Shown here piece after piece: positions 13,843-23,000 of a stretch of DNA of 33,966 bases. Under the pieces are notes generated by a model. That model saw nothing but the letters and a program-made list of their open reading frames with translations. It did not search any database and was not told the DNA's origin. The DNA is taken from the NCBI RefSeq assembly GCF_000311985.1, contig NZ_HE978585.1, positions 713,813 to 747,778 on the forward strand, given 5' to 3'. Within the stretch, counting starts at the first letter, position 1. Every line of letters starts with the position of its first letter. The translations under genes and the position numbers were made by a program. The stretch comes from Kallipyga massiliensis ph2 (GTDB lineage: Bacteria; Bacillota; Clostridia; Tissierellales; Peptoniphilaceae).

Positions 13843-14141
13843 GCCTCCTCAAACGGCAAAATGTCCATTTAAGGGGGAGTCGTTTTTCCCCCTCATGAGC
13901 CAAAATGGCCGTTTAAGGGGGAATCATTTTTCCCCCTCATTTGCTAAAAAGGCCATTTAAGGGGGAGTCGTTTTTCCCCCTCATTTGCCAAAAAGGCCAT
14001 TTAAGGGGGAATGATTTGTCCCCCTCATTCGCTAAAATGGCCATTTAAGGGGGAATCGCCTGTCCCCCTTATCTGCCAATATGGCCATTTGAGGGGGAAT
14101 CGCCTGTCCCCCTCATTCGGCGGAATCGGGAAAAAGGGGGG
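13843..14141. repeat. 44-bp hairpin-repeat array 3 (seven units)
   Basis: Units begin at 13843, 13887, 13931, 13975, 14019, 14063 and 14107, again exactly 44 bp apart. The first unit (GCGAAGCCTCCTCAAACGGC...GTCCATTTAAGG) and the last unit (CTCATTCGGCGGAATCGGG then AAAAAGGGGGG, followed by CCGCC) closely match the first and last units of array 2. This fills half of the 620-bp gap between the carboxypeptidase and ABC transporter genes. The remainder is the carboxypeptidase upstream region (13724-13842), a GC-rich tail with GCCATGAG-like words (14142-14215) and an AT-rich promoter region. Confidence 0.92.
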
Positions 14142-14250
14142 CCGCCAAGGGCCGCCCCGCCATGAGGAGCCCCGGCGCCCCGCCCTGCCGCCTTCATGAG
14201 GCCTGCCCCAACCCCTTTCCAAAAATTCACTCACTTTTTACAAAACCCCC

Positions 14251-14279
14251 TTGTTGGGATGATATAAGTTTGTTATTAT
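14251..14279 (+). promoter_or_regulatory. Candidate promoter of the ABC transporter operon
   Basis: TTGTTG (14251-14256) and TATTAT (14274-14279) are separated by 17 bp, upstream of the ABC ATPase gene. TTTACA at 14237-14242 is a second -35-like site. The -10 lies within the inverted repeat AGTTT...AAACT (about 14268-14283), which could be an operator for a GntR/YtrA-type repressor, although no such gene is adjacent. Based on pattern only. Confidence 0.45.
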
Positions 14280-14343
14280 AAACTGTATTGAACCGATAAC
14301 ACAGTAGAGGCCAGGCGGGTGAAAGGCCTGTTAAGGAGGACTC

Positions 14344-15132
14344 ATGATTGAACTGAGTGGATTATGCAAGCAATTTGGCAAGAAGCGGGCGGTGGACAAT
14401 GTCTCCCTGACCTTGAATGAGGGGACCATCACCGGCTTTATCGGCCCGAATGGGGCGGGGAAGACGACGACGCTTAAGATGCTGACGGGGATTCTCAAGC
14501 CGGATGAGGGGCGGATCGTCCTTAATGGGATTGATCTGGCGGAGGACCCGGTGGCGGCCAAGGAAGAGTTCGGCTATGTTTCGGACAACCCCGACCTCTT
14601 CACCAGCCTCAAGGGGGTGGAGTACATCAAGTTTATCTGCGACGTGTATGGGGTGGAGGAGTCGGTCCGGAAGGACCGGATGAACCAGCTCCTGGAGGAC
14701 TTCGAGATGACCGAAGCGGTCAGCCAGAAAATCGCCTCCTATTCTCATGGTATGCGGCAGAAGATCCACATCATCGCCACCCTCATGCATGACCCCAAGC
14801 TTTGGATCATGGATGAGCCCATGACCGGCCTGGACCCCCAGTCTTCCTACCTCCTGAAAAAGAAGATGAGGGACCATGCCAACAAGGGGAATATGGTCCT
14901 CTTCTCCACCCATGTTTTGGAGGTGGCGGAGAAGCTCTGCGACCAGATCGCCATCATCAACAAGGGCCAGATCACCTATACCGGAACCCTGGAAGCCCTT
15001 AAGGAAACCTATCCGGAGAAGAGCCTAGAGGAGATCTTCCTCACTGTTACCGGCTCCCGTTTCCTTGATGGCCAGGAGGGCCTCGATAGCCAAGTTGACA
15101 CCGATGGCCGGGACGGCCAAGAGGAGGCCTAG
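14344..15132 (+). CDS. ABC transporter ATP-binding protein
   Basis: A 262-residue cytoplasmic ATPase subunit of an ABC exporter. It has Walker A GPNGAGKTT (~34-42), the Q-loop region, signature YSHGMRQK (a SxGM variant common in ABC-2/bacitracin-type exporters), Walker B LWIMDEP, the D-loop GLDP and switch histidine in FSTHVLE. AAGGAGG precedes the ATG. The last ~25 residues are an acidic, low-conservation tail. The permease starts two bases after its stop codon, so the two form one export unit of the YtrBC/BcrA type. The substrate cannot be inferred; no regulator or immunity gene is attached. Confidence 0.92.
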   Translation: MIELSGLCKQFGKKRAVDNVSLTLNEGTITGFIGPNGAGKTTTLKMLTGILKPDEGRIVLNGIDLAEDPVAAKEEFGYVSDNPDLFTSLKGVEYIKFICDVYGVEESVRKDRMNQLLEDFEMTEAVSQKIASYSHGMRQKIHIIATLMHDPKLWIMDEPMTGLDPQSSYLLKKKMRDHANKGNMVLFSTHVLEVAEKLCDQIAIINKGQITYTGTLEALKETYPEKSLEEIFLTVTGSRFLDGQEGLDSQVDTDGRDGQEEA

Positions 15133-15133
15133 G

Positions 15134-16837
15134 ATGAACCGGCTCATCTCACTCATCAAAATATCCACCAAGTCCGGCTTCGAAGCCCTGTCGCCTTCCA
15201 AGAAGGAGAAGTCGACCCTAGCCAAGATCGGGCGGGTGGTCCTGATCATTTTCCTCTTCGCCTATATGGGGATGACCTTCGGGGTTATGGCCCACAACAT
15301 GGCCAAGTCCGCCGTCGTCATCGGGGAGATGGACCGGCTGGTGGGGATGTTCTCTATGATCCTGACCGTCATCTCTATTTGGATGGGCCTGATCGCCCTG
15401 CCTGCCCTCCTTTTCTTCTCCAAGGACACCCCGGTCTTCATGACCATGCCCTTCGCCTCATGGGAGATCGCCTTGGCCAAGTTCGCTTCGGCCTACGTCT
15501 ACCTCCTCAGCTCCACGGCCCTTTTTGGCCTCCCCATGGCCGGGGGCATCCTCCTCGTCGACTTCAGCCTCCGGGGGCTCCTGGGTTGGTTGATTACCAT
15601 CCTTCTCAGTCCCATTTGGCCGGCGGTCCTGATCAGCTTGATCTACATGATCCTCCTCCAGCTGGCTCCCTTCCTCCGGAATAAGGACCGGATGGGGATG
15701 ATCACCGGGGTCCTCTCCCTGGTCCTGGCCGTGGTCTTCTATGTCCTCTTCATGCAGGCCGGCGAGACGATGGGGCTGACCGAAGGCGACATGACCGCCC
15801 TCCCCATCAGCCCCGGCCTCATCCAAACCCTATCTCTGATCTTCCCTGCCATCAAGGCCGCCCAGCTCATGGTGGCGGAGTTGGGAGCCCTGACCTTCCT
15901 GGGCGGACTGGTCCTGGGTCTGGCCAGCTCAGTCCTGGCCATCCTCATCCTGGTCATCTTCGCTCGGCCCTTCTACTTCCGGATCATCACTTCCTTGGAA
16001 GGAGGCGGGTCTGCCGGAAAGGCCATGGACAAGGGAGCGGTCGACAAGGCCGTGGGCAAGTCCACTGGGGCCTTCTGGGCCATGGTCCAGTTTGAATGGC
16101 GCCAGCTCACCCGGACTTCGGCCTACCTCCTCAACGTGGTCATCTCCTCCATCTTCGTCCCCTTCTGGATGCTCTTCGTCCTGGGCTTTTCTGCCTATAT
16201 GGCCCGGGATGAGATCTTCGATTCCGACATTTCCCTGGCCGGGATCCACGAGTTCGCCCAGGAGGCCATCGAACTTCTGGGCGGACCCCTGATCCTGGGC
16301 GTCCTGGCCGGCGGCATCATCGGGATCATGTGCCTCTATGGCGGGGCCCCGGCGACGGCCGTCACCCGGGATGCCAAGAACATTGAGTCCTTCAAGACCC
16401 TCCCCATTAAGGCCTCCCGGATCTTCCTGGCCCAATACTTCACCTCCTACATGGTCTCCATGGTGCCCGGCCTCCTTCTCCTGGTCCTGGCCATGGTCCT
16501 CGTGGGACCGTCGCCGGCCTTCTACCTGAGCCTGGTGGGGAGCTTCCTCCTGGTTTCCCTGGCCCTGTCCATGCTGGAGTTCACCTTCGATGCCATGGCC
16601 CCCAAGCTGGACTGGGAGGATGAGACCAAGGCGGTCAAGTCCAATTTCCGGTCCACCATCTTCACCCTCCTGGCCATGGGGATCCCCATCGCCCTGGGCT
16701 TCCTGGTCTGGAAGCTGGAGATCCCCATGAACGTGACCGCTATCCTCATCCTCGGCCTCTCCGCCGTTATCCTGGTCGTCTCCTCCTTCCTGACCTTCAG
16801 CAATGCGGAGGCCCACCTGGCCAAGATGAACCGCTAA
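15134..16837 (+). CDS. ABC exporter permease, large two-module membrane protein
   Basis: A 567-residue polytopic membrane protein with two clusters of about six hydrophobic helices separated by a charged cytoplasmic linker (~290-325, with KAMDKGAVDKAVGKS). The layout matches the large putative ABC-2 permeases found next to exporter ATPases in Firmicutes, and this gene directly follows such an ATPase with GAGGAGG overlapping the ATPase end. The longer open frame starting at 15065 lies inside the ATPase gene and has no support. A strong terminator follows. The protein probably forms the membrane channel; the exported compound is unknown. Confidence 0.85.
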   Translation: MNRLISLIKISTKSGFEALSPSKKEKSTLAKIGRVVLIIFLFAYMGMTFGVMAHNMAKSAVVIGEMDRLVGMFSMILTVISIWMGLIALPALLFFSKDTPVFMTMPFASWEIALAKFASAYVYLLSSTALFGLPMAGGILLVDFSLRGLLGWLITILLSPIWPAVLISLIYMILLQLAPFLRNKDRMGMITGVLSLVLAVVFYVLFMQAGETMGLTEGDMTALPISPGLIQTLSLIFPAIKAAQLMVAELGALTFLGGLVLGLASSVLAILILVIFARPFYFRIITSLEGGGSAGKAMDKGAVDKAVGKSTGAFWAMVQFEWRQLTRTSAYLLNVVISSIFVPFWMLFVLGFSAYMARDEIFDSDISLAGIHEFAQEAIELLGGPLILGVLAGGIIGIMCLYGGAPATAVTRDAKNIESFKTLPIKASRIFLAQYFTSYMVSMVPGLLLLVLAMVLVGPSPAFYLSLVGSFLLVSLALSMLEFTFDAMAPKLDWEDETKAVKSNFRSTIFTLLAMGIPIALGFLVWKLEIPMNVTAILILGLSAVILVVSSFLTFSNAEAHLAKMNR

Positions 16838-16856
16838 CCTTTATTCACAAAAAAAC

Positions 16857-16905
16857 ACCCCTCTCGGAAGCCGGATTGACCGGTTCCCGGGAGGGGTATT
16901 TTTTT
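16857..16905. terminator. Bidirectional terminator between ABC permease and gpmI
   Basis: ACCCCTCTCGG, AAGCCGG, loop ATTGA, CCGGTT, CCCGGGAGGGGT form a long stem (16857-16897) with a T-run (TATTTTTTT) on plus and an A-run upstream that becomes TTTTTTT on minus. It separates two convergent genes. Confidence 0.93.
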
Positions 16906-16926
16906 GCTTTTAAGGGTGGATTCGAC

Positions 16927-18528
16927 CTATTTCTTCAGGAGGGAATTCTCCCAGGCCTGGGGTTTGTCGAAGCCCATGAGGTCGACGACCGTGGCCGCCA
17001 CATTGGCGATCCCGGCCTTGCCGTCTTGGGTCCGGTCCAGGTCCGCCTCTCCTTCGGGGTCCACCAGGATGAAGGGGACGGGGTTGAGGGAGTGGGAGGT
17101 CTTGGGAATGATCTCCCCGGTTTTCTTATCCATCTGGATCATATCGTCGGAGTTTCCGTGGTCGGCCGTGATCAAGAGGGTATAGCCCAGCTTCTCCGCC
17201 ACGGGGAGGATCCGGCTCAGGGCCAGGTCAACCGCTTCAACGGCGATCCGGACGGAGTCGAAGATCCCGGTATGGCCCACCATGTCGCCGTTGGCGAAGT
17301 TGACCCGGAGGAAGCCGTATTCTTCCTTTTCCATTGCTTCGATCAGGGCATCCGCCACTTGAGCCGACTTCATCCAGGGCCTCTGGTCGAAGGAGACCTT
17401 GTCGGAGGGGATCTCCAACCAGTCCTCCAATTCCTCGGAAAATTTCTCTGACCGGTTTCCGTTCCAGAAATAGGTCACATGGCCGAACTTCTGGGTTTCG
17501 GAGCAGGCAAACTCCTTGATTCCCTTGTCCACCAGGAATTCGGTCAGGGTGTTTTTGATCTGGGGGGGTTCCACCAGGTAGTGGGCGGGAATGTGGAGGT
17601 CCCCGTCGTATTCCAGCATGCCCGCATAGTAGCAGGAAGGCCGGCGACCCCGGTCGAAGTAGGGGAAGTCCTCATCTTCGAAGGCCATGGAGATCTCGAT
17701 GGACCGGTCGCCTCGGAAGTTGAAGAAGTAGACGGTATCCTGGTCCTGGACAGGGCCGATGGGCTGACCGTCTTTTTCAACGACAAAGGAGGGGAGGTCC
17801 TGATCAATCTTTTCCGTCTCCTGGCGGAGGGCCGTATAGGCCTCCGTTGCGGAGGAGAATTTGTTGGGGGACTGGCCATGGACATGGGCCTGCCAGCCCC
17901 GGTCAACCATGGACCAGTCGGCCTGGTAGCGGTCCATGGTGACCACCATCCGGCCGCCGCCGGAGGCGATTTCCGCCTGGAAATCCCCGTCCCGGAGGCC
18001 GTCCAGGAAGGATTCCAGGTCCTCCAGGTAGGAGAGGCCGGAGGTGGGGGGGACGTCCCGTCCGTCCAGGAGGGCATGGACAAAGACCCTCTTGACCCCC
18101 TCTTTCTTGGCCTCTTGAATTAGGGCCTTGAGGTGGTTGATGTGGGAGTGGACGTTGCCGTCGGAGAGGAGGCCGATGAAGTGGACGGCTCCTTCATTAT
18201 CCAGGGCGTGATCCATCCCCTCCTTCCAGGCGGCCGATTCAAAGATCCGGCCGGAGGCAATGGACTGGTTGACCAGCTTGGCCCCCTGGGCGTAGATCTG
18301 GCCGCAGCCCAGGGCATTGTGACCCACTTCGGAGTTGCCCATGTCGGACTCATCCGGCAGGCCCACAGCCGGGCCGTGGGCCTTGAGCTTGATCCAGGGG
18401 CGGGTCTTCATCAATTCATCCAGGATGGGGGTGTTGGCTGCGATAACCGCCGACCCCGCTTCCTTTCCTTCAGGACAGATGCCCACACCGTCCATGACGA
18501 TGAGGGCGACTTTCTTTTGAAGCGTCAT
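16927..18528 (-). CDS. gpmI: 2,3-bisphosphoglycerate-independent phosphoglycerate mutase
   Basis: Interconverts 3- and 2-phosphoglycerate in glycolysis, using two manganese ions and a phosphoserine intermediate. The 533-residue protein has the alkaline-phosphatase-like metal site: VALIVMDGVG (D13) at the start, catalytic S66 in MGNSEVGHNALG, SDGNVHSH, LLDGRDVPP, NFRGDR and TADHGNSD near the C-terminus. It is slightly longer than the typical ~510 residues. AGAGGTC lies close to the ATG. It starts 36 bp after the flavodiiron gene on the same strand with no terminator between, so the two are probably co-transcribed, an unusual pairing of glycolysis and oxygen defence. Assignment is secure. Confidence 0.96.
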   Translation of the reverse strand: MTLQKKVALIVMDGVGICPEGKEAGSAVIAANTPILDELMKTRPWIKLKAHGPAVGLPDESDMGNSEVGHNALGCGQIYAQGAKLVNQSIASGRIFESAAWKEGMDHALDNEGAVHFIGLLSDGNVHSHINHLKALIQEAKKEGVKRVFVHALLDGRDVPPTSGLSYLEDLESFLDGLRDGDFQAEIASGGGRMVVTMDRYQADWSMVDRGWQAHVHGQSPNKFSSATEAYTALRQETEKIDQDLPSFVVEKDGQPIGPVQDQDTVYFFNFRGDRSIEISMAFEDEDFPYFDRGRRPSCYYAGMLEYDGDLHIPAHYLVEPPQIKNTLTEFLVDKGIKEFACSETQKFGHVTYFWNGNRSEKFSEELEDWLEIPSDKVSFDQRPWMKSAQVADALIEAMEKEEYGFLRVNFANGDMVGHTGIFDSVRIAVEAVDLALSRILPVAEKLGYTLLITADHGNSDDMIQMDKKTGEIIPKTSHSLNPVPFILVDPEGEADLDRTQDGKAGIANVAATVVDLMGFDKPQAWENSLLKK

Positions 18529-18564
18529 ATGACCTCTTTTCTCGTGTTCGTCTTGCCGGCCTTC

Positions 18565-19800
18565 TTACAGGGTAAAGGAGGTTTTGGTGTCTTCTTCCTC
18601 ATGCTTTTTGACGGCCTTGGCCACAGCCCGGGCCATTTCCTTAAGAGCTTCCTGATCTTCCTCATTGGCGGAGGACTTGATGTTGGGCTGGATGTCGATG
18701 ACCTCATAGCCCTTTTGGGCATCAGCAAACTTTTGGAGGTCTTCCATAGCCCCGGAGGCCCAGGAGTAGTTGCCGAAGATACCCAGGACGTGGTTCTTCA
18801 TCTTGTTTTCATCCAGGAGGCCCACCAGGTGCTTCATCGGGGGGAAGAGCTTCTTATCGTAGGTGCAGGAGCCCAGGATGATCCCCCGGGACTTCCAGCA
18901 TTCGGTCTGAATGGTGGAGGCGTCGGTCTTGGAGACATCAAAGAGCTTGATATCCTTGATCCCCTCCTCGGCCAATTCCCTGGCCACAATTTCCGCCATG
19001 GCCTGGGTGTTGCCGTACATGGACCCGTAGACGATGGTGATGGAGGATTCCACCTTGAATTCGGTCAGGTTCTGGTAGAGCTTAAGGACGTCGGCCGGTT
19101 TTTCCCGCCAGATGGGGCCATGGTCCGGGCAGATCATCCGGATGTCCAGGCCACCCAGCTTTTTCAGGGCATTCCCGGCCATCATGTTGTACTTGGAAAC
19201 AATGTTGACATAGTAGCGGGCGGTTTCCTCGGCGTAGTGGGATCGGCGGGAGACTTCGTCGTCGAAGATGGCCCCGTCCAGGGCCCCATAGGTTCCGAAG
19301 ATATCCTGGGAGAAGAGGATTCCGTCCTCCTCAATGAAGGAGACCATGGATTCGGGCCAGTGGACCATGGGGGTCTTGTAGAAGGTCAGGGTCCGCTTGC
19401 CCAGGTTCAGGCTCTCCCCGTCGTCCACGACGATTTGGTCCTCATCGTCGATCTGGTAGAAGTTCTTGAGGAATTCGAAGGTCTTCTTGTTGCCCACCAG
19501 CTTGGCCTTGGGGTAGAGGGCACGGACGATGGAGAGGGCGGAGGAGTGGTCGGGCTCGACGTGGTGGACGACAATGTAGTCCAGGTCGCCTCCGTCCAGT
19601 CCGTCCTTAAGGCAGGCCAGGAACTGGTCCACTTCCGTGACCTTGACCGTATCCATGAGGCAATTCTTCTCATCTTTGATGAGGAAGGCATTGTAGGAGA
19701 CCCCATAGGGGAGGGGCCACTGGTTTTCGAAGAGTTGGGTGTCACGGTCGTTGACCCCCAAGTAGGTGAGGTAGTCATTAATGGGAATGGCTGAAATCAT
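18565..19800 (-). CDS. fprA: Flavodiiron protein (FprA-type oxygen/nitric oxide reductase)
   Basis: Cytoplasmic enzyme that reduces O2 to water and/or NO to N2O, protecting anaerobes. The 411-residue protein has an N-terminal metallo-beta-lactamase-like diiron domain with all expected ligands: H80, E82, D84 and H85 in HVEPDH, H148 in MVHWPES, D167 in SQDIFG and H228 in CPDHGP. A C-terminal flavodoxin domain follows (~255-400) with the FMN loop YGSMYGNTQ. There is no fused rubredoxin or reductase, so it needs a separate electron donor such as rubredoxin. AAAGGAAAG precedes the ATG. An FNR-like box and a TAGAAT -10 lie upstream at ideal spacing, pointing to redox-responsive activation. gpmI follows in the same transcript. 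Confidence 0.96.
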   Translation of the reverse strand: MISAIPINDYLTYLGVNDRDTQLFENQWPLPYGVSYNAFLIKDEKNCLMDTVKVTEVDQFLACLKDGLDGGDLDYIVVHHVEPDHSSALSIVRALYPKAKLVGNKKTFEFLKNFYQIDDEDQIVVDDGESLNLGKRTLTFYKTPMVHWPESMVSFIEEDGILFSQDIFGTYGALDGAIFDDEVSRRSHYAEETARYYVNIVSKYNMMAGNALKKLGGLDIRMICPDHGPIWREKPADVLKLYQNLTEFKVESSITIVYGSMYGNTQAMAEIVARELAEEGIKDIKLFDVSKTDASTIQTECWKSRGIILGSCTYDKKLFPPMKHLVGLLDENKMKNHVLGIFGNYSWASGAMEDLQKFADAQKGYEVIDIQPNIKSSANEEDQEALKEMARAVAKAVKKHEEEDTKTSFTL

Positions 19801-19860
19801 AGGCTTTCCTTTCTATTATTGGATGGGATTGATGGCATAACTTCGTTCCTATTCTAACCT

Positions 19861-19866
19861 ATTCTA
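19861..19866 (-). promoter_or_regulatory. Candidate -10 element of the fprA promoter
   Basis: TAGAAT on the minus strand, with a second identical hexamer ten bases further downstream (TAGAATAGG is repeated). No good -35 hexamer is found 16-18 bp upstream; instead an FNR-like palindrome occupies that region, as in class II activated promoters. The predicted start point is about 19854. Confidence 0.5.
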
Positions 19867-19888
19867 GGGGCCCTGTCTTTCTTTTCCT

Positions 19889-19902
19889 TTGACCTGGGTC
19901 AA
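19889..19902. promoter_or_regulatory. FNR-like operator (TTGAC-N4-GTCAA) between fprA and the activase gene
   Basis: TTGACCTGGGTCAA is a palindrome with the half-site spacing of FNR-family boxes (TTGAT-N4-ATCAA). Its centre, 19895.5, is 41.5 bp upstream of the start point predicted from the TAGAAT at 19866-19861, the classic class II position for Crp/Fnr activators. On the other strand it overlaps the upstream side of a TGATAAAAT element, so it could also affect the activase operon. A matching Crp/Fnr regulator with an ExxSR helix is encoded in this window. Confidence 0.6.
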
Positions 19903-20021
19903 TGTGATAAAATGGGCATCTGGATTATTCTTTATTATAGTTTTGTTAACGATGGATTTTCTGCCTGAAAAGGCGATTCGATAAAGGAATGTAAAGCATG
20001 GACACGAAGAGGAGGTGACCA

Positions 20022-23000
20022 ATGCATTTACACATAGGACTTGATGTAGGTTCCACCACCGTAAAAGTTGTCGCTGTGGACGAAAATGAGGAGGTCGTTT
20101 TTTCCGTCTACCGCCGCCATAAATCCGATGTCAAGCGGACCGTTCAGGAGGTCCTGGCCGACCTTAAGGACGCGGTCGGCGATCTTCCTGTCCGGATGGC
20201 TGTCACCGGTTCGGGAGGGATGATCCTGGAGGAACTCCTGGGGATCCCCTTTGTCCAGGAAGTGATTGCCGAAACCCGGGCCATCCGGACCTATATTCCG
20301 GAAACGGATGTCATCATCGAACTGGGAGGCGAGGATTCCAAGATCACCTACCTGGAGGGGAACATTGAACAGCGGATGAACTCCATCTGTGCCGGGGGGA
20401 CGGGGGCCTTCATCGACCAGATGGCCAACCTCCTGGATACCGATGCCGCCGGGATCAACCGGATGGCCCGTGACTACCGGAAGATCTATCCCATCGCCTC
20501 CCGCTGCGGGGTCTTTGCCAAAACCGATGTCCAGGCCCTCTTAAACGACGGTGCCTCCAAAGAGGACATCGCCATGTCGGTCTTCCAGTCCGTGGTCAAC
20601 CAGACCATCTCCAACCTGGCCTGCGGACGCCCCATCCAAGGCCGGATCACCTTCCTGGGCGGTCCCCTCCACTTCATGGACAGCCTCAGGGACCGGTTCA
20701 AGGAGACCCTGGGACCGGAAGGAAACACCTTCACCATCCCCGAAGATGCCCAGCTCTTCGTCGCCATGGGGGCCGCCCTCATGGCTCGGGAAGAAGCGGA
20801 AGAGGCGGGACTTGGGGAGATTATCCGCCGGCTGGAGGGCGACCGGGTTGTCACCATTGAAAAGAAGACCCTGGACCCCCTCTTCACCTCGGAAGAGGAA
20901 TTCCGGGAATTCGTCCGTGACCACCAAACCGGCGACCTCCGGGAGGAGGACCTGGCCTCCTATTCCGGCCCCACCTACCTGGGCATCGATGCCGGATCCA
21001 CCACTTCCAAGGTCGTCCTCCTGGGCGAAGATGACCAGGTTCTTTTCACCTCCTATGCCTCCAACAAGGGCAAGCCCCTGGAGCACGTCATCGAAAACAT
21101 CCGGGCCATCTATGCCCTGATGGGTCCCGACGCCTGGATTGCTCAATCCGGGATCTGCGGCTATGGGGAGGACTTCATCAAGGCCGCCCTGAGCGTGGAC
21201 TTGGGCGAGGTGGAGACCATCGCCCACTACCGGGCGGCCAGCTATTTCAACCCCGATGTGGACTTCATCCTGGACATCGGGGGTCAGGACATGAAGGCCA
21301 TGCACATCCGGGACGGGGTCATCGACTCCATCCAGCTCAATGAGTCCTGCTCCTCCGGCTGCGGGTCCTTCCTCTCCACCTTTGCGGCCTCCGTCGGCCT
21401 GGACGTCAAGGAGTTTCAGGAAAAGGCCATCCGGTCCAAGGAGCCGGCAGACCTGGGCTCCCGGTGTACGGTCTTTATGAACTCCAAGGTCAAGCAGGCC
21501 CAGAAGGAAGGGGCTTCCGTGGAGGACATCGCGGCCGGCCTCTGCTATTCCGTCATCAAAAACGCCATCCAAAAGGTCATCAAGGTCCGGGACCCCAAGA
21601 AATTGGGCGACCACCTGGTCGTCCAGGGGGGGACCTTCTACGGGGATGCCATCCTCCGGGCCTTTGAAAAAATTACGGGACGGAAGGCCACCCGGCCCTC
21701 CATTGCGGGCCTCATGGGAGCCATGGGAATGGCCCTGATTGCCAAGGAAAGGTCGACGGGGAAGTCCACCCTCCTGAGCGATGAGGAACTGGCTGCCTTC
21801 CACTACCGGCAGAAGTCGGCACGCTGTGGACGGTGCACCAATAACTGCGCCCTGACCATTAACATCTTCTCGGACGGGAGCCGGTATATCTCCGGCAACC
21901 GGTGTGAGCGGGGGGCCGGAATCCAGAGGGAGAAAAAAGACCTTCCCAACCTCTATGCCTATAAATATGACCGGCTCTTCAATTACTACTCCTCCCTCCC
22001 GGAGGAGGGGGCGGCCCTGCCCACGGTGGGGATCCCCCGGGTATTGAATATATATGAGAACTACCCTCTCTGGCATACCTTCTTCACCCGCCTGGGCTTC
22101 CCGGTCAAGCTTTCCCCCCGGTCCTCCCGGGAGATTTATGATAAGGGACTGGGGTCCATCTCCTCGGAGACCGTCTGCTATCCGGGCAAGATGGTCAACG
22201 GCCACATCGAAGCCCTGGTCGAGGAGGGGGTCCCCCTGATCTGGTATCCCTCGATTTTCTATGAGAACAAGCAGTTCGACCAGTCCCGGAACCAGGTCAA
22301 CTGCCCGGTCGTCTGTGGCTTCCCGGAGGTCATCCGGAACAACGTGGATGCCCTGAAAAAGAATGAGGTCACCTACCTCTATCCCTTCCTTTCCTTCAAG
22401 GATAAGAAGGCCCTGGCTGACCGCCTGGTGGAGGTCTTTTCCTCCTTCGAGGTTGGCGGAAAAGCTTATGCCCTCCCTCCCGACAAGATCCGTCAGGCCT
22501 TGGATGCGGCCTGGACCGAGCAGGCCAACTACCGGTCCGACATCCTCCGGGAGGGGGAATTGGCCCTGGACTGGATTAAGTCCCATAAGGGCCGGGGGAT
22601 CGTCCTGGCCGGCCGCCCCTACCATGTGGACAATGAAATCAACCACGGGATTCCCGAGCTCATCAACGGGATGGGCCTGGCCGTCCTTTCCGAGGATTCC
22701 ATCGCCATGAAGGCGGGGGACACCCGGGAGGACCTCCGGGTCCTGGACCAGTGGGTCTACCATGCTCGCCTCTACCGGGCGGCGGAATTTGTCGCCGACC
22801 ATGAGGACCTGGAGCTCATCCAGCTCAACTCCTTCGGCTGTGGCCTGGATGCTGTGACCACCGACCAGGTTCAGGAAATCCTGGAGGCCAGGGGACGGAT
22901 TTATACGGTTTTGAAAATCGACGAGGTCTCCAACCTGGGGGCCGTCAAGATCCGGATCCGCTCCCTCATCCAAGCCATCGACAACGCCCGGAAGGCCGGC

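Noticed and set aside
13724-13903. N-terminal extension of the carboxypeptidase into array 3
   Set aside because: The open frame continues to 13903, but it runs through the repeat units, has no ribosome binding site at the upstream start, and would push the membrane anchor inward; AAAGGGGG supports the start at 13723.
15065-15133. Upstream start for the ABC permease inside the ATPase gene
   Set aside because: The extra 23 residues are polar and overlap the ATPase in another frame; GAGGAGG is spaced for the ATG at 15134.
14344-16837. Lantibiotic or bacteriocin immunity cluster around the ABC exporter
   Set aside because: The ATPase/permease pair is of a type sometimes used for bacteriocin resistance, but no precursor peptide, modification enzyme, histidine kinase or response regulator is adjacent.
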